Notes under the pieces: generated by a model
What the model was told of the DNA's origin: nothing
Databases searched by the model: none
Seen by the model: only the letters and a program-made list of their open reading frames with translations
NCBI GenBank assembly: GCA_021018995.1
Contig: CM037588.1
Location: forward strand, 35,461,000-35,524,999
From: Chloranthus sessilifolius
Lineage: Eukaryota; Streptophyta; Magnoliopsida; Chloranthales; Chloranthaceae
DNA: 64,000 nucleotides
Direction of reading: 5' to 3'
Position numbers and translations under genes: made by a program
Shown: in pieces, positions 45,581 through 57,280 of the stretch
Layout: each line of letters starts with the position of its first letter
Numbering within the stretch: the first letter of the stretch is position 1

Positions 45581-47675
45581 GTTTTTAAGATTTTTGGTAT
45601 CAAGAAATTCGTTTTAGGCTTCTAATATGGGTTCAAAGGATAAGTTATTTTATGGGATTTTGGCTTTTTGGCTCTTTTTTAACAAAAGATGACCTTTAAT
45701 CATCTTTACGATTTACTAGCATAGATGCCTTTTTGTTTTGATGCTTCTAATAGATAGTTCTAGAAAAAAAATTAAGTTATCATAGTAATAGAATATTTTG
45801 ATTCTATATTCAGCAATATGAGATTTCATAAATGAAGTAAAGAATTTCAAAGAAAATTTTTACTTGAATAGAAGCAATCTCTCTCTCAAGGAAAGGAAAA
45901 ATTAGTCTCTCATGCTCGCTGGTTTATAATTTTGAAACTATAGTTTAAATGTTGTAGTTTAGATCAATCTATTATTTCAAGCATTCAATCTAATACAGTA
46001 TTCAACGAACTAAAACATGAATTGAATTGTTATATATTCTTGATTATTGAACCTATACTATGATGGATCATAAGTTTTCGAGATTCGTAATTTTTTCTAT
46101 CATAATTGACAGATAATGATTAACTTAAAACTAAAAAAAAAATACTATTTTTAAAAACAGAGAAAAGAAAAAATTATGCAAAAACAAAATAAAACAAACT
46201 AACTAATTGATATAGTAATTAATTACTATTGCACACAAAAGTTGTGTATCCCCCCAAATATAATCTGGACATTGCTCTCATTGGCACAAAAGCAGGGGAC
46301 ACTAAGAATTTATTTACCTGAATTACTGATATTACCCATTGGATATCGGATGTGAAAAAAATCTTTAAAGAATGTCCCCCAAACATGACGAAAACACATC
46401 CATTTTATTCTTAGAGATATCAATAATAAAAATTGAAAAAGAAAAATTAGGAACAATTACACAGTTAGAAAGTTAGTTAAAAGAAAATGTCATATATTAT
46501 AAGAATATTTATAATGAACATGAAAAGAAAACTATAGATAGAAATAAATAAACTAATTACATAATAAGAAATACTCCTAGAAAAAATCTTGATACACAAT
46601 ATCTACAATACTGGCAGCAACGTCCGGGAGAAGATGTCTTCGATAAAGATTGGTCCTTGCATTCTAACCACTTTTTAATTAGAGTCTCTTATTCCTTCCT
46701 ACCAAAGGAGTATCCACACCTTGCCAGGGTCACTACTCTAAGAGCTGCCGGAACACTTCTCACCGCCCTTCAAAATCTCTTGCAAACGGAGCACATCACA
46801 GGTCTTCATTTGAAGAAATGCACTGCCACAGCAGAAGGTCTTTGAAGAGTGGGGAAGTGAACATATCTCCAGATCACCCTTTACCTATACTACTCCCCTG
46901 CGAAGATTCTATGAAGAGGTTGTATCACAGGTAGGGGGAGAAGATGAGCAATGGAGAGGGGTGGCGAGGGACGGCTCAATCCACTATCATCATATAGGAA
47001 CTCACACTCGGGGGTGGGTTGTCATTGGTAAATGGGTAAGAAGTGGGAGAAAATGGGTTATTTGAATGTGGTGTCGGATTTGGGTTAGGTTTAGGGTAAA
47101 GGATAGTTTCGGTGGACGATTCAACATTTGGTGTAGGTTGCCGACGCTTCAAATTTTCTACTCTTTGTATTGCAGCCAGGAGCTCAACCTTGTGTATCTC
47201 AAGGATTCTATCTAGTTTTTTACTGAAATCCCTTTGGTTGGGTTCTCTCACAATAAGGATTAGGGCTTGAAAGGAAGACAAAAGAGATGTGTTTTTGGGA
47301 TGGTGAAGGTCTGATTTTATAGGACAGGGAAGGATTCACATGCCAAGGTGTAGACTTATAGGCTTGGGTAGTTGGCAAGTGGTGAAATTGAATGCGATGC
47401 GTGTTCGCTTCCTCTATAAATTAAATGGGTCTGAATTCCAACGTAGTCGACAAGACTGATCACTGAAATTGCTTGTTCCCTAGAATTGTCGTTTACAATT
47501 CTGTAGAACAAAAATGAGATTCTATGATGCCTCGAATCGTAATCTCTACGATTTGAGCCTTTAAATCACGGGAAATTGTAAATCCATACGCTCAAGTGAT
47601 TATGTCATGACACGAAGGTTTTTACGATTGAATGCACTCTTGTACATTGTAGATCGTAGAGTACTTTCTAATACT

Positions 47676-47719
<44 letters not shown>

Positions 47720-47774
47720 ACAGGTGTTTGCTATGGGTGAGTCGGTAGCTCAACGGGTTCTAAAGGAACTCAAT
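45581..47774 (-). other. 3' non-coding region of Ath-E
   Basis: 45590-46680 aligns with 53745-54720 of Ath-F, including the CCCCCCAAA purine-tract region (46250) and GGCAGCAACGTCCGGGAGAAG. An (AT)n tract lies at 47680-47716. A piece near 47720-47765 (GGGTGAGTCGGTAGCTCAACGGG) matches the end of the Ath-F pol at 55395, so gag is joined almost directly to post-pol sequence. A small ORF is listed separately. Confidence 0.75.
46976..47281 (-). CDS. Small coiled-coil plus Pro-rich ORF in the env position of Ath-E
   Basis: Open frame of 101 codons on the minus strand: charged helix-like segment (SKKLDRILEIHKVELLAAIQ) followed by a Pro/Asn/Ser-rich tail. Ath-F has an ORF at the same place with the same layout but little identity. 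Not a recognised family. It may be a remnant of the protein that Athila elements encode downstream of pol, or chance coding capacity. Confidence 0.35.
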   Translation of the reverse strand: MSSFQALILIVREPNQRDFSKKLDRILEIHKVELLAAIQRVENLKRRQPTPNVESSTETILYPKPNPNPTPHSNNPFSPTSYPFTNDNPPPSVSSYMMIVD

Positions 47775-48917
47775 TTAAAATAGAGGGAGTCGATGTGCCT
47801 CCCATAAATAGACGTCCTCTAGGTGTACCAACTGCATGTGAAGAAGATAAGTTTCTCTCTCAAAAATAGTTAGTTGCTCAATTTCAGCTTTTAACCTTAC
47901 AATAGATTGCTGAAGGGAGTTGAATAACTGTGTCTGGATACGACCATGTTGTAGCCAGGTTTCAGCTATTTGCAGCAAGGCTTCCTCTGCAGTAGTGTGT
48001 TTTTGGGCTTCTGTGGGGTAAGGAGAAATAGTTGGAGGTTGGGAAATTGCCTAAGTTAGGCCATGGTTAGGACCACAAGCTTCACCTTTTTGAGGTGTTG
48101 GGTATGATTTTATACTCACCTGAGATTGAATTTTTGCTTTCCACGACTTCAGCCTTGAAAGACTTTTCATCATTGACTTTAATTCATATAATCCTCCTTG
48201 CTTACGAAGTATAGTTGTTAAAGTCTCCGAATCAATCTCACTCGTTGCGTGGTGTTGCACCGGTTCCTTGCTAAGGGTCTCAAATAGTTCCCAAGCTTCT
48301 TTTGTTGTTAATTTATGAAACATACCACCACAAGCCACATCAATCCTTTGTCGGGTTGCATCTTCAGGGCCTTCATAGAAAGTGGGTAGGAGTTGCCAGC
48401 ACATGACCCCATGGTGAGGGCTCTTGTGCAGAAGATCCTTATGACGGTTCCAACATTCTTGAAAAGGTTCATTCGAGAATTGGTGAAATGTTATAATAAG
48501 ATTCCAGATTTTCTTCATCCAACAGATTGAAAAGAATTTTGAAAGAAACATACATTTCGGTCCTTCCCAATTTTCAATCGAATTATGGGGCAAAGAGTTT
48601 ATCCACTGCTTTGCTTCATCTCTATGGAAATATGCAAACAACCTTAACCGTGTGGATGCTTCTATCAAGTTCTTAATTCGAACGATAGTGCACACTTGTA
48701 CGAACTTATTTAAATGCAAATAGGGATCTTCGTCCATTAGCTCATGAAAAGTAGGAAGTATTTGAAGCACATTGGACGTAATTTCAAAAGTCCTATTACC
48801 GACTACAATGGGTAATTGAATGCATGGGGGAGGTGTAAGAGGTGTCAATGTGTAATACTCCCCCAATGCTTTAGCCACATATTGGTCTTTTCCTGCCATT
48901 CTAAATTGTGTTAGCAC
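47775..48917 (-). pseudogene. gag: Gag of Ath-E (Athila-like), one in-frame stop
   Basis: Probable start ATG at 48899 (MAGKDQYVAKALGEYY). The retrotransposon Gag domain is clear: LMDEDPYLHLNKFVQVC, RLRLFAYFHRDEAKQWINSL, then NSIENWEGPKCMFLSKFF and QECWNRHKDLLHKSPHHG, the pattern of Athila Gag. A TAG at 48051 is followed in the same frame by a probable coiled coil (LLQIAETWLQHGRIQTQLFN) to 47775, so the full protein was about 375 residues. It packages the element RNA. No protease or RT follows. Confidence 0.85.
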
Positions 48918-49183
48918 AGAGCAGGGTGGCTAAAACAGTTATTGTAAATTTCTATTTTATTTTTAGTTTTATCTTATTTTTATTCTAGAAAGCAGGGAGA
49001 AACAAATCTAAGACCCTAGCATCTCTAATCAGGAGAAGTTGAAACCTTGATTTGTTACTCCGAATAAACCTATAAAAGATTTAAGAAGTGATCAAAGAAA
49101 CTTAAAAATATAAAGAAGTATAAAAAGAGAAAGATAAATACTTATTTTCTTAAATTAATATAAATAAAATATAAAATCTGCTA
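48918..49183 (-). other. Leader of Ath-E
   Basis: AT-rich, no ORF, between primer site and gag start. Confidence 0.6.
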
Positions 49184-49201
49184 TCCCCGATATCAACGCC
49201 A
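49184..49201 (-). promoter_or_regulatory. Primer binding site of Ath-E
   Basis: Minus strand TGGCGTTGATATCGGGGA, a few bases from the LTR end. It resembles the TGGCGCCGTTGCCGGGGA site of Athila elements at its two ends but differs in the middle. Confidence 0.6.
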
Positions 49202-49208
49202 AAAACTT

Positions 49209-50621
49209 TGTAGGCCTTTACTTATGTATGCATCTAATTAAGTCTTAACTTATTGCAAGCGCAGAATAGAAATTGTAATACTAGCATAGGATCGTTCCCA
49301 TGAAGATATGGCTTATATTATATATATTAATTTTTTGAAACTTATATTTATCTTTTAAGATCCTAATACTTAAACTAAATTGCAAAAAATAAATCCTAAA
49401 ACCTCCTTCAGATTGTGGTTGTCAATCACAATCCTCGGCTATCAGATGTTTACAAATTTAAAATATTGTTACACTATATTACAGTCTTCTAGAATTTGGG
49501 CATCAATCAAATAACTAAACTCTTCAATATAGATTTATAATAATTTTTAATCTATCTGAAATTTTGGCATCAATCAAACTCTAGAAAATCAAAGATGAAA
49601 AATAAAAACCATTACACTAATTTGCAAACCTTAACCTGAGTCGTCAATTCAAATTAAAACTTGAAGTTGTTTACAAAGCAAGAAATTGCAATAAAATAAA
49701 TCTAAACTAGAAAGCAATCAAAATTATATCTTTCACCCCTCAGCCCAGTCGTCAATTGCTTCTGAGAAACTACATATATCTACTCTAATCGTCCAACTCT
49801 CAATTCCAGTAGTCAATTGTGATCGAGGGACCTTTGATATCTAAATTAAACTACCCTAATGATCGGAAGAAAATACAACCTCAGTTGTCAATTGATGCTG
49901 AGAATTTCTTCGATGATTAATTCCTATATCAAGCCCTCTTATTTATAGATCATAAGCGGACGGCTTACAAAACTCCTAATTCTAATAAAAGAAACTACTA
50001 AAACAAAAGCATCCTATTATAACTCTAATTTCTAATCTTATCTTCCTTATTTTAGATAGTTGATGTACTTTTGGATTGTTCTCCTTATTTTTAGCAGTAG
50101 AGATCTTTTAAAAGTCTTCTCTATCAATCTTCTCAGATTTGTGATTCATCAGACTTCTTCTTGAAGAGATCTTCTAATTTGGTTCATGATGGTGTAAGTT
50201 CTCACATTATCAATAATATTAATAATCTTTTATTCTGTAAAATTGTAAATCACGATTTCCTAGCTTTTACTCTCTGGACGATTTCCCATAACGATTGATC
50301 GTAATCGCCTGTTGCATCATACTTCACTTTTGAATGTCTTCCTTTTGAAGAATCATAAATTACGATTTTCTATTTCTTTCTTTGAAGTGCTCTGTAAAAT
50401 CGTAAAGTACGATTTCTTAGCTTTCAGTAGGATATGATTTATCTTTCTCATTCAATCGTCTTTCTTATTGCCTTTTGAGTTCATTTTGATGAATATTAAC
50501 ATTTTAGTTCTCTTTTACTATTTTTCTTTAATATCTGCACATCAGTAACTTATTAGTAGCAAAGTAAGTCCTAGCATCACTAAGTTAAGGGTGATAGAAT
50601 GGTATATTTTATGACTGATTA
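49209..50621 (-). mobile_element. 5' LTR of Ath-E (1413 bp)
   Basis: Plus-strand start TGTAGGCC and end ACTGATTA; the matching end in Ath-F is GCTGATCA, so the terminal base pair is mutated here. It shares its whole length with the Ath-F LTR at 51305-52579 (AAGTCTTAACTTATTGCAAGCGC at one end, AGCATCACTAAGTTAAGGGTGATA at the other). Confidence 0.88.
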
Positions 50622-50626
50622 CTGGG
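50622..50626. repeat. Target-site duplication CTGGG, right copy (Ath-E)
   Basis: Partner of 20349-20353; the two copies lie 30 kb apart because of nested insertions. Confidence 0.88.
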
Positions 50627-51304
50627 CCTGTGAGGCTCTTCTGGAATACTTTGATGAGGAGTTATTCATCTCTGCCGTACTGGCACATGTCCCCATGGTA
50701 GGACTTGAGGTGTGTAATAGGGTTCCCCTGCCATTGTACTTGTCAAATGTTGGAATCTTGAATTTTGGGGGTAGAGGTACCTCTGCAAATAAGAATAGGT
50801 TGAAAACATCAGTGGCATGGATTTTAGCTCCACCCATCTTCATCAGCTATTTTTGGATCTTGTCCACCTGTTCTTTTAGCAGTTCTGACTCTTTGGATGG
50901 TGGGGCTGGTCCCTCAATAGGTTGTCTCAATTCAATTTGTACTGCCTGTGGGTTGGTCAATACGGGTTGTGAGGGGCTGAAATTGGTAAATGCCCCTATG
51001 TAGGTCCCCCACTATTTTGGGCTCCATCCTCCTCATATTAGTTACTTGCATCAATAATCGAGGGAGGAATGGGATTGATTGGATTTTGGAAGGTTTGGGT
51101 AATTACATTGTGAGGTCATTGTGAGTGGGGGAAGACTTGTTGGATGACTTAGGGGGTAAAACGATGGGTAAGCTGAGGGTTTTGGATAGGTCCCTGGTGA
51201 GGCCATTGTTCTTGGTGGGGGTTTTGCTGATTGGGTTGGGAGGTAAGAGGATGGGTGAATTGGGGTTGGTTGCGGTATGGGATTGATGTGCTCTAAATTC
51301 GTCA
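50627..51304 (-). pseudogene. gag: N-terminal half of Tat-B Gag (displaced)
   Basis: Reads SQCNYPNLPKSNQ...SKESELLKEQVDKIQK, KMGGAKIHATDVFNLFLFAEVP, IPTFDKYNG and, after a shift, LLIKVFQKSLTGP. It ends exactly where 20348 resumes with ALRW. The upstream end is cut by the Ath-F LTR at about 51305. Confidence 0.85.
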
Positions 51305-52579
51305 TAAAGTCTTAACTTATTGCAAGCGCCTAATGGAAATTGCAGCACTAATATAGGATCGTTCAAATGAGGAAGTGATTATCATTATATTTTGTGGCTC
51401 TTAAAAACTTATACCTGTCTTTTAAGATCCTAAACTATTAGAGAAATATGAATAAAAGAATGGTTTGTTTAAATTAATTACAGAAAATAAATCTGAATCC
51501 CCTTCCTTCTGGATTATGGTCGTCAATCACAATCCTTCAGTCCTCAGATATTTACAAAATTAAAGTACCGTTAAACCGTATTGTAGTCCTCTAAAATTTG
51601 GGCATCAATCAAACTCTAGAATTCTTTAACAGTGATTTAATCTAATCAACAATCTTCCTAAAATTTGAGCGTCAATCAAACTCAAGAAAATTAAATACGG
51701 AAAAATAATACCGTTACACTAATCTATAAATTTTCAATCTGAGTCATCAATTCAAATAAAAAACTTCTAGATGTTTACAAAGCAATAAAGGTGCATAAAA
51801 TAAATCTAAAATAGAAAGCAATAAAACTTGTGTTTGTCCTCACCTGTCATCCTCAGGCGTCAATTGATCGAGAGAAACCTCAGACGACGTACACTAATCT
51901 TCCAGCTCCTAGTTGTAGTCGTTAATTGGTCTTAAGAAACCTTAGATATCTAAACTAAACTAAACTAAATCTGATCGGAAGAAAACCCAACCTCAGTCAT
52001 CAATTGATGCTACGATTTCCTTCGATAAACCTTGAATAGTTGATGCTTCTCAAAATTTCAACAGCAGAATCCTTCAGGAATCAATCTTCATCAATTTTCT
52101 CAAGCCTGTGAGCAATCAGACTTCTATTTTAAGATATCTTCTAATTATATGCATGGCAGTGTAGATTTCATGTGATCGGCAACAACAAGAGTCTTCATCT
52201 ATAAAATCATAAATCATGATTTCTCTTTTCAGCTCAACTCTCGGAACGATTCTCTAGTATGAACGATCGCAATTCTCTTTTGTATCGCACTCTGCTTGAA
52301 GTGTATTTTGGAGATTTATAAATTACGATTTCTCATTTTCTCTTTTGCTTTGTTCAATCGCAAAGTGCAATTTTTTAGTTTTAAACATGCTTCAAATCAT
52401 CATTTACGCTCGATCGTCTTTCTTACTACTGTAAGAGTTCATTTTGATGAAGATTAACACTTTGGTTCTCGTTTGTTCTTTATTCTTAATATATGCACAT
52501 CAATATCTCGTTAGTAGCAAACTAGAGTCTAGCATCACTAAGTTAAGGGTGATAATATGGTATATTCTATGGCTGATCA
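51305..52579 (-). mobile_element. 3' LTR of Ath-F
   Basis: Ends (plus strand) GGCTGATCA, complement of a TGATCAGCC start. Similar to the Ath-E LTR over its whole length with clear divergence, so the two elements are separate members of one family. The left end lacks the TG terminus. Confidence 0.87.
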
Positions 52580-52592
52580 CGCTCCCAAACTT
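52580..52592 (-). promoter_or_regulatory. Polypurine tract of Ath-F
   Basis: Minus strand AAGTTTGGGAGCG directly before the LTR start, like the AAGTTTGGGGG tract of Athila elements. Confidence 0.65.
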
Positions 52593-55389
52593 ACGCTTTG
52601 CTAGTCCCTAGTAAACAAGGAAAGAAATACTAATCTAAACTATAAATTTAAATGCCACTTTCGTAGGGAGCACGATTGTATTTAGCAGATGCATCAAGCC
52701 TTTAAACCACTAGGTGTACCCTAGTGGAGGAGTTATATTCTCCTAAAGGTTTTTAGTGAAGTTACCTATAAACTTCAAATATTTTTAGATTTTTCAGTTT
52801 TTTTCTCATAATAAAAGTAAAAATTTAATAATCTAAAATGATTTTGTACAGTAGCTAATTTTTAATCATCACATGGTTATTATGATTTTTCATAAGTATA
52901 AATCCTTTATCCTTAACTTTCCTCGTAACTGTTATCCTTAATCAGAACTCAGCAATTTCGATTCAGTAAGGTGTGGAGTGTGTGCGTATCAGTGAAAAGT
53001 TTATTCATCATAGATTTCTCCAAATTGCAGATTTAGAAAACATTTTCATTCAAACTTTCACTATTGGCATACTCTCAAAAAAAAAAATCAAAATTTTTAG
53101 GTTCTCTCAGTGTATGAAATGTATGATAAATTTCAATGGATAATTGATTAAAAAGGTAAATCTCATGGAAAGATTATCAATTCTATTTATATGTTTCTTT
53201 GTTTTTTCTTAGCATTTACTATAGACATCTCTACTAGTCTCATGTTGTTGTAAACCATAAATCAAAAATGTATTTATTCGGCTTATAATGCGGCTTTGGG
53301 TTAAAAGGTTTCCAAAGAAAGGTAGAAAGGATTCAAGTATTTATGAGAATTCAATTATCTTTCACCTATCTTCCTCTTCTATCTTCTTCTTTTCTACATC
53401 AGTAAGTATAAAAAATGTGATAACTCTTTCTCATTATTCTTTTACTATTTTCTTGTGTAAATCCTTTTTCTCCAGTTGATTCTTTTCTTCAAATATCCTC
53501 TTGAATTTTCAACCTCAAAGCTTTTCACTTCTGTATTTTATATTTTTTTCCAGAATCGTAATTACGATTTCACTTCTTTTACCATATCTCTTCAGTTTAT
53601 TTCTTCTTAGTTGTACCATTTTTCGGCATATCCCTTATCTATTTTCTTATACTCTTTTCACTCCTACTTCTTCCCTTCTTTTATAATCTAAACTCTCATA
53701 AATTGGAAGGTTGAAAGCTCTAGGTAGTGCATTCGGTTAAGAGTTTATAAAATCTTGGTACAAAGAAATTTGGTTTAGGCTCTAATATGAGTTCAAAGGA
53801 TAAATGTTTTATGGGATTTTGGCTTTTTAGCTCTGACTAAACAAAAGATGACCTTAAATTATCTTTACGATTTACTAGTATGCATGCCATATTGTTTTGA
53901 TGTATACAATAAATAGTTCTAAAAAAATAAATATTAAAATCACAGAATATTTGATTCTAATTTTCAGCAATATGCGATTTCATTATAATGCAGTCAAGAA
54001 GTTCAAAGGAAATTTTGAGTTCGAATAGAAAGCAGTCTCTCTCAGAATGAAAGAGGAAATATGGCTCAAAAGCTCACTAGTTTAACAATTTTGAAACTAT
54101 AATCTAAATATTACAGTTTAAATCAAAGTATAGTTTCAAACATTCAACCTGATAAAGTGTTCAAAAGAGCTAGACATGAATCATAATTGTTCTATTTTGA
54201 TTGTTGAACTTCTACTATGATGGATCGTAAAGTTTATGGATTCATAAATTTTTTATCATAACTCTCATATGATGATTAAATTTTCCTAATATTTATAAAA
54301 CTAACTAATATACAGAAAACTGTACCCCCCCCCAAACTTGAATAGGATAATGTCCTCATTGTGCAAAAATAGGTGATACTCAAAAAATTTGGCCTACTAT
54401 TCACCTTGTACCAGGTACAGGATCTAAAAAATATTAAAAAATCGCCCCCCCAACTTGGGGGAAATTACTTCCGGCTTATTCAGATAGAAATTGCAGCATA
54501 AAGAAAATTAGATACAATAGTAGTAATCAAAAGAAGTTTTAATATATTAACTAAAATATTTTTAAAAATGCTATAAAAGAAAGGAAGATGATAAAAGTTC
54601 AAACCTAGGAAAAATCTAAACACATTCAAACTACTACACTAGTAGCAACGTCCAAGACAAAAGGTTCTTCGATAAAGATCGGTCCTTGGCTTCTAACCAA
54701 AATTATGCTGCCCAAAAGGTGATTCACCCTCCGGCGGTGGATGCATCCAATAGAAGATATATAAAAAAAATTGGATTAAGAAGATGGAGGAGGTGGCGAT
54801 GGGGGTTGAGATGTACGAGGCGGTGTATGATTTGGTGAGTGTGGGGGTGCTTAAGGGGTTTTTGGGCTGGTGAAGAGAGAAAGGATTTCCTGAATAAGTC
54901 TCGCCCTCTCTTCTAAGAGCGCAGTGACTTCTTCTTCATGGAGTCAAAGAAGGCACTCAATAGCTTCACTGACCTCGGACCAACTTAGTGGTTTTGTCAT
55001 GGCAAAAGTGTTGATGATGGAAGAAAATATAGGGAATGGAGTGATTTGTTTAAAGGTTTGGACGCATATTTATAACTGATTTGGGGTACGAATCTGAATA
55101 GTTTCCATAAATGTACATTATGACCTGGCATTGAAGAATGCAATCCGTTAGGTAGTGCCATTAATTTCGTGGTTAGACGTGGCTGCACAGCTTAAATCGA
55201 GGTGACGCTTTGGTTATTGGAGATTGTGCCTTTTCGATGGCTGAAGATACGCGGCTCGGACAAAACATTCTCTCATCAATCATAATCACTACGATTTCTT
55301 ATGGTAGAACTCATTCTCTATGAGATATCGTAATCACTACAATTCTTCATATCGATAGGATAACTATATGATACACCTAATTAACTTAC
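52593..55389 (-). other. 3' non-coding region of Ath-F
   Basis: AT-rich. 53745-54720 aligns with 45590-46680 of Ath-E; a CCCCCCCCC tract at about 54326 marks the internal purine tract. No gene apart from the small ORF listed next. Confidence 0.75.
54776..55000 (-). pseudogene. Small coiled-coil plus Pro-rich ORF of Ath-F (broken)
   Basis: From ATG 55000: MTKPLSWSEVSEAIECLL, TGA, then HEEEVTALLEERARLIQEIL, TAA, and a tail with PPRTSQPPSPPPPSS. Same position and layout as 46976-47281 in Ath-E. Not a recognised family. Confidence 0.4.
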
Positions 55390-56780
55390 ACAAAATTGCC
55401 ACAGATGAGTCGGTAGAGCGACACTACCCAAGGGTATATCAGTCATACTCTGGGTCTTTTAGTGACATTGAGATAACTGCCCATTGACCTTGAACGTATG
55501 CCCATCTTTGGGATCTTGGATGGTTACAGCCTCGTGGGGGTATGCTTCCATAACATTATACGATCCATCGCAGCGACTTCTTAATTTTCCTAGGAATAGT
55601 TTTAATCTCGAATTAAACAGCCAGACTTGTTGACCTGGCGTAAAACGTTTTTGTAAAATATGCTTGTCGTGGAATGCGTTAGTTTGGGCCTTATAAATTC
55701 AGCAGTTTTCATAGGCTTCATTACAAATTTCTTCTAATTCATTGAGCTCAAGTTTACATTATTCAGCAGACACGTCCAACTCGAAATTCAATGCTTTGAT
55801 AGCCCATAGAGCTTTATATTCTTGTTCCACAGATAAGTGGCAAGCCCTCTCGTAAACCAACCAATAAGGAGACATGCCGATGGGTGTTTTATAGTCCGTT
55901 CATTATGCCCACAAGGGATCATTCAATCTCATGGACCAATCTTTTCTATCAAGTCTAATAGTCCTATCCAGTATCTTCTTTAATTCTCGGTTAGAAACCT
56001 CAACTTGCCCACTAGTTTGCGGATGATAGGGGGTTTTGATTTAGTGAGCAACACCATATTCCTTGAGAAAACTCTCAAAATATTTATTGCAAAAATGGAT
56101 TCTTCCATCACTTATGATAGCTCGTGGGGTTCGAAACTATAAAAATATATTCTCTCTAATAAAAGAGACTACCACCTTATGATCATTTGTTCTTGTGGCT
56201 ACGGCTTCGACACATTTTAAATGTAGTGGACGGCTATAAGTATATACATGAGTCTTAACAATGGTGGAAAGGGGCCCATGAAATCTGTGCCCCACATATC
56301 AAAGGGCTCTGCGACCAAAATCGGTTGGAGGGGCATCATGTTCCTTCGGGACATGGCTCCTGCCTTCTGACATCGATCACATGCCTGATAAAAATTCTCG
56401 ACATCTATAAATATTGATGGCCAATAAAATCTCGATTGTAGTACTTTGGCAGCCATTTTCCTTCCACCGAAGTGGCCCCCACAAACGTATGTGTGATAGA
56501 ATTGTAAAATTTTGTGGTTGTCACTATTGGGAACAGATTTCCTAATTATTTGGTCTGGGCACATTTTAAATAGGTCAGGATCTTCCCCAATATAGTATTT
56601 TACATTGGAAAAGTAGATAAACCTATCCTGATTAGACCTGGTAGGGGGAATATGACATGTTCCCAGATAATTCACGATATTGGCATACCATGGTATTGTT
56701 GCTCGAATGGCGAAAAGCTGCTCATCGCGGAAGGTAACATACAAAGATTCTTTAATTATGGATTCAACCATTTCAATATT
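55390..56780 (-). pseudogene. Integrase of Ath-F
   Basis: Zinc-binding region HTYVCGGHFGGRKMAAKVLQ...CDRCQ; core GTDFMGPFP (D), then ISDGRIHFCN (D) and [11 protein letters not shown] (E). It ends in the Athila-type DGHTFKVNGQ segment near 55490. The open part is 56217-56858; beyond it are many stops. Inserts element DNA into the genome. Confidence 0.88.
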
Positions 56781-57280
56781 GGACAGGTCATCAGCTACCA
56801 TGTTCTCAACTCTCTTTTTTTGATTTCGAAGTTGAATTCTTGCGAAAGTTGGATCCATCTGATTAGTCTAGGCTTGGCATCCTTTTTGGTCAATAAATAT
56901 TTCAAAGCCGAATGGTCAGAGAAAATGATAATTTTTTATCCCAATAGGCATTGTCGAAATTTATCCAAAGCAAACACGACAGCTCAAAGCTCTTCCTCAG
57001 TGGTGGTGTAGTTCACTTGAGCTTCGATTAAAGTTCGACTCGCATAATAAGTTACATGACAAACCTTGTCTTTCCGCTGTCCTAGAACTGCACCTATTGC
57101 GTGATCAGAGGCATTGCACATCACTTCAAAAGGTAGGGAGTAGTCAGGAGGTTGGATGATTGCTGCAAATGAAAGAAGTGCTCGAAGGTTATTAAATGCA
57201 TCAAGACAGGCACCGCCAAAGTTAAAAGGTACGTTGTTCACTAATAGGCGGCATAGCGGTCTTGAGATTTTTGAAAATTC
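56781..57280 (-). pseudogene. RNase H of Ath-F
   Basis: Segments LRALLSFAAIIQPPDYSLPFEVMCNASDHAIGAVLGQRKDK, with Asp of MCNASDHA, and YASRTLIEAQVNYTTTEEEL (56984-57241), then [16 protein letters not shown] at the end. Frameshifted between the pieces. Confidence 0.8.

Larger units (their letters stand above)
20354..50621 (-). mobile_element. Ath-E: Athila-like Ty3 element without pol, hosting Tat-C
   Basis: Minus-strand element: 5' LTR 49209-50621, primer site 49184-49201, gag 47775-48917, then a 3' non-coding region down to about 45580. Of its 3' LTR only about 70 bp (20354-20424) survive. Tat-C occupies the gap. No RT, RNase H or integrase lies between gag and the 3' region, although the related Ath-F has them. 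The outer target duplication is intact. Confidence 0.85.

Noticed and set aside
47680-47716. (AT)n tracts at 26445-26470 and 47680-47716 as functional sites
   Set aside because: Ordinary microsatellites; no feature depends on them.
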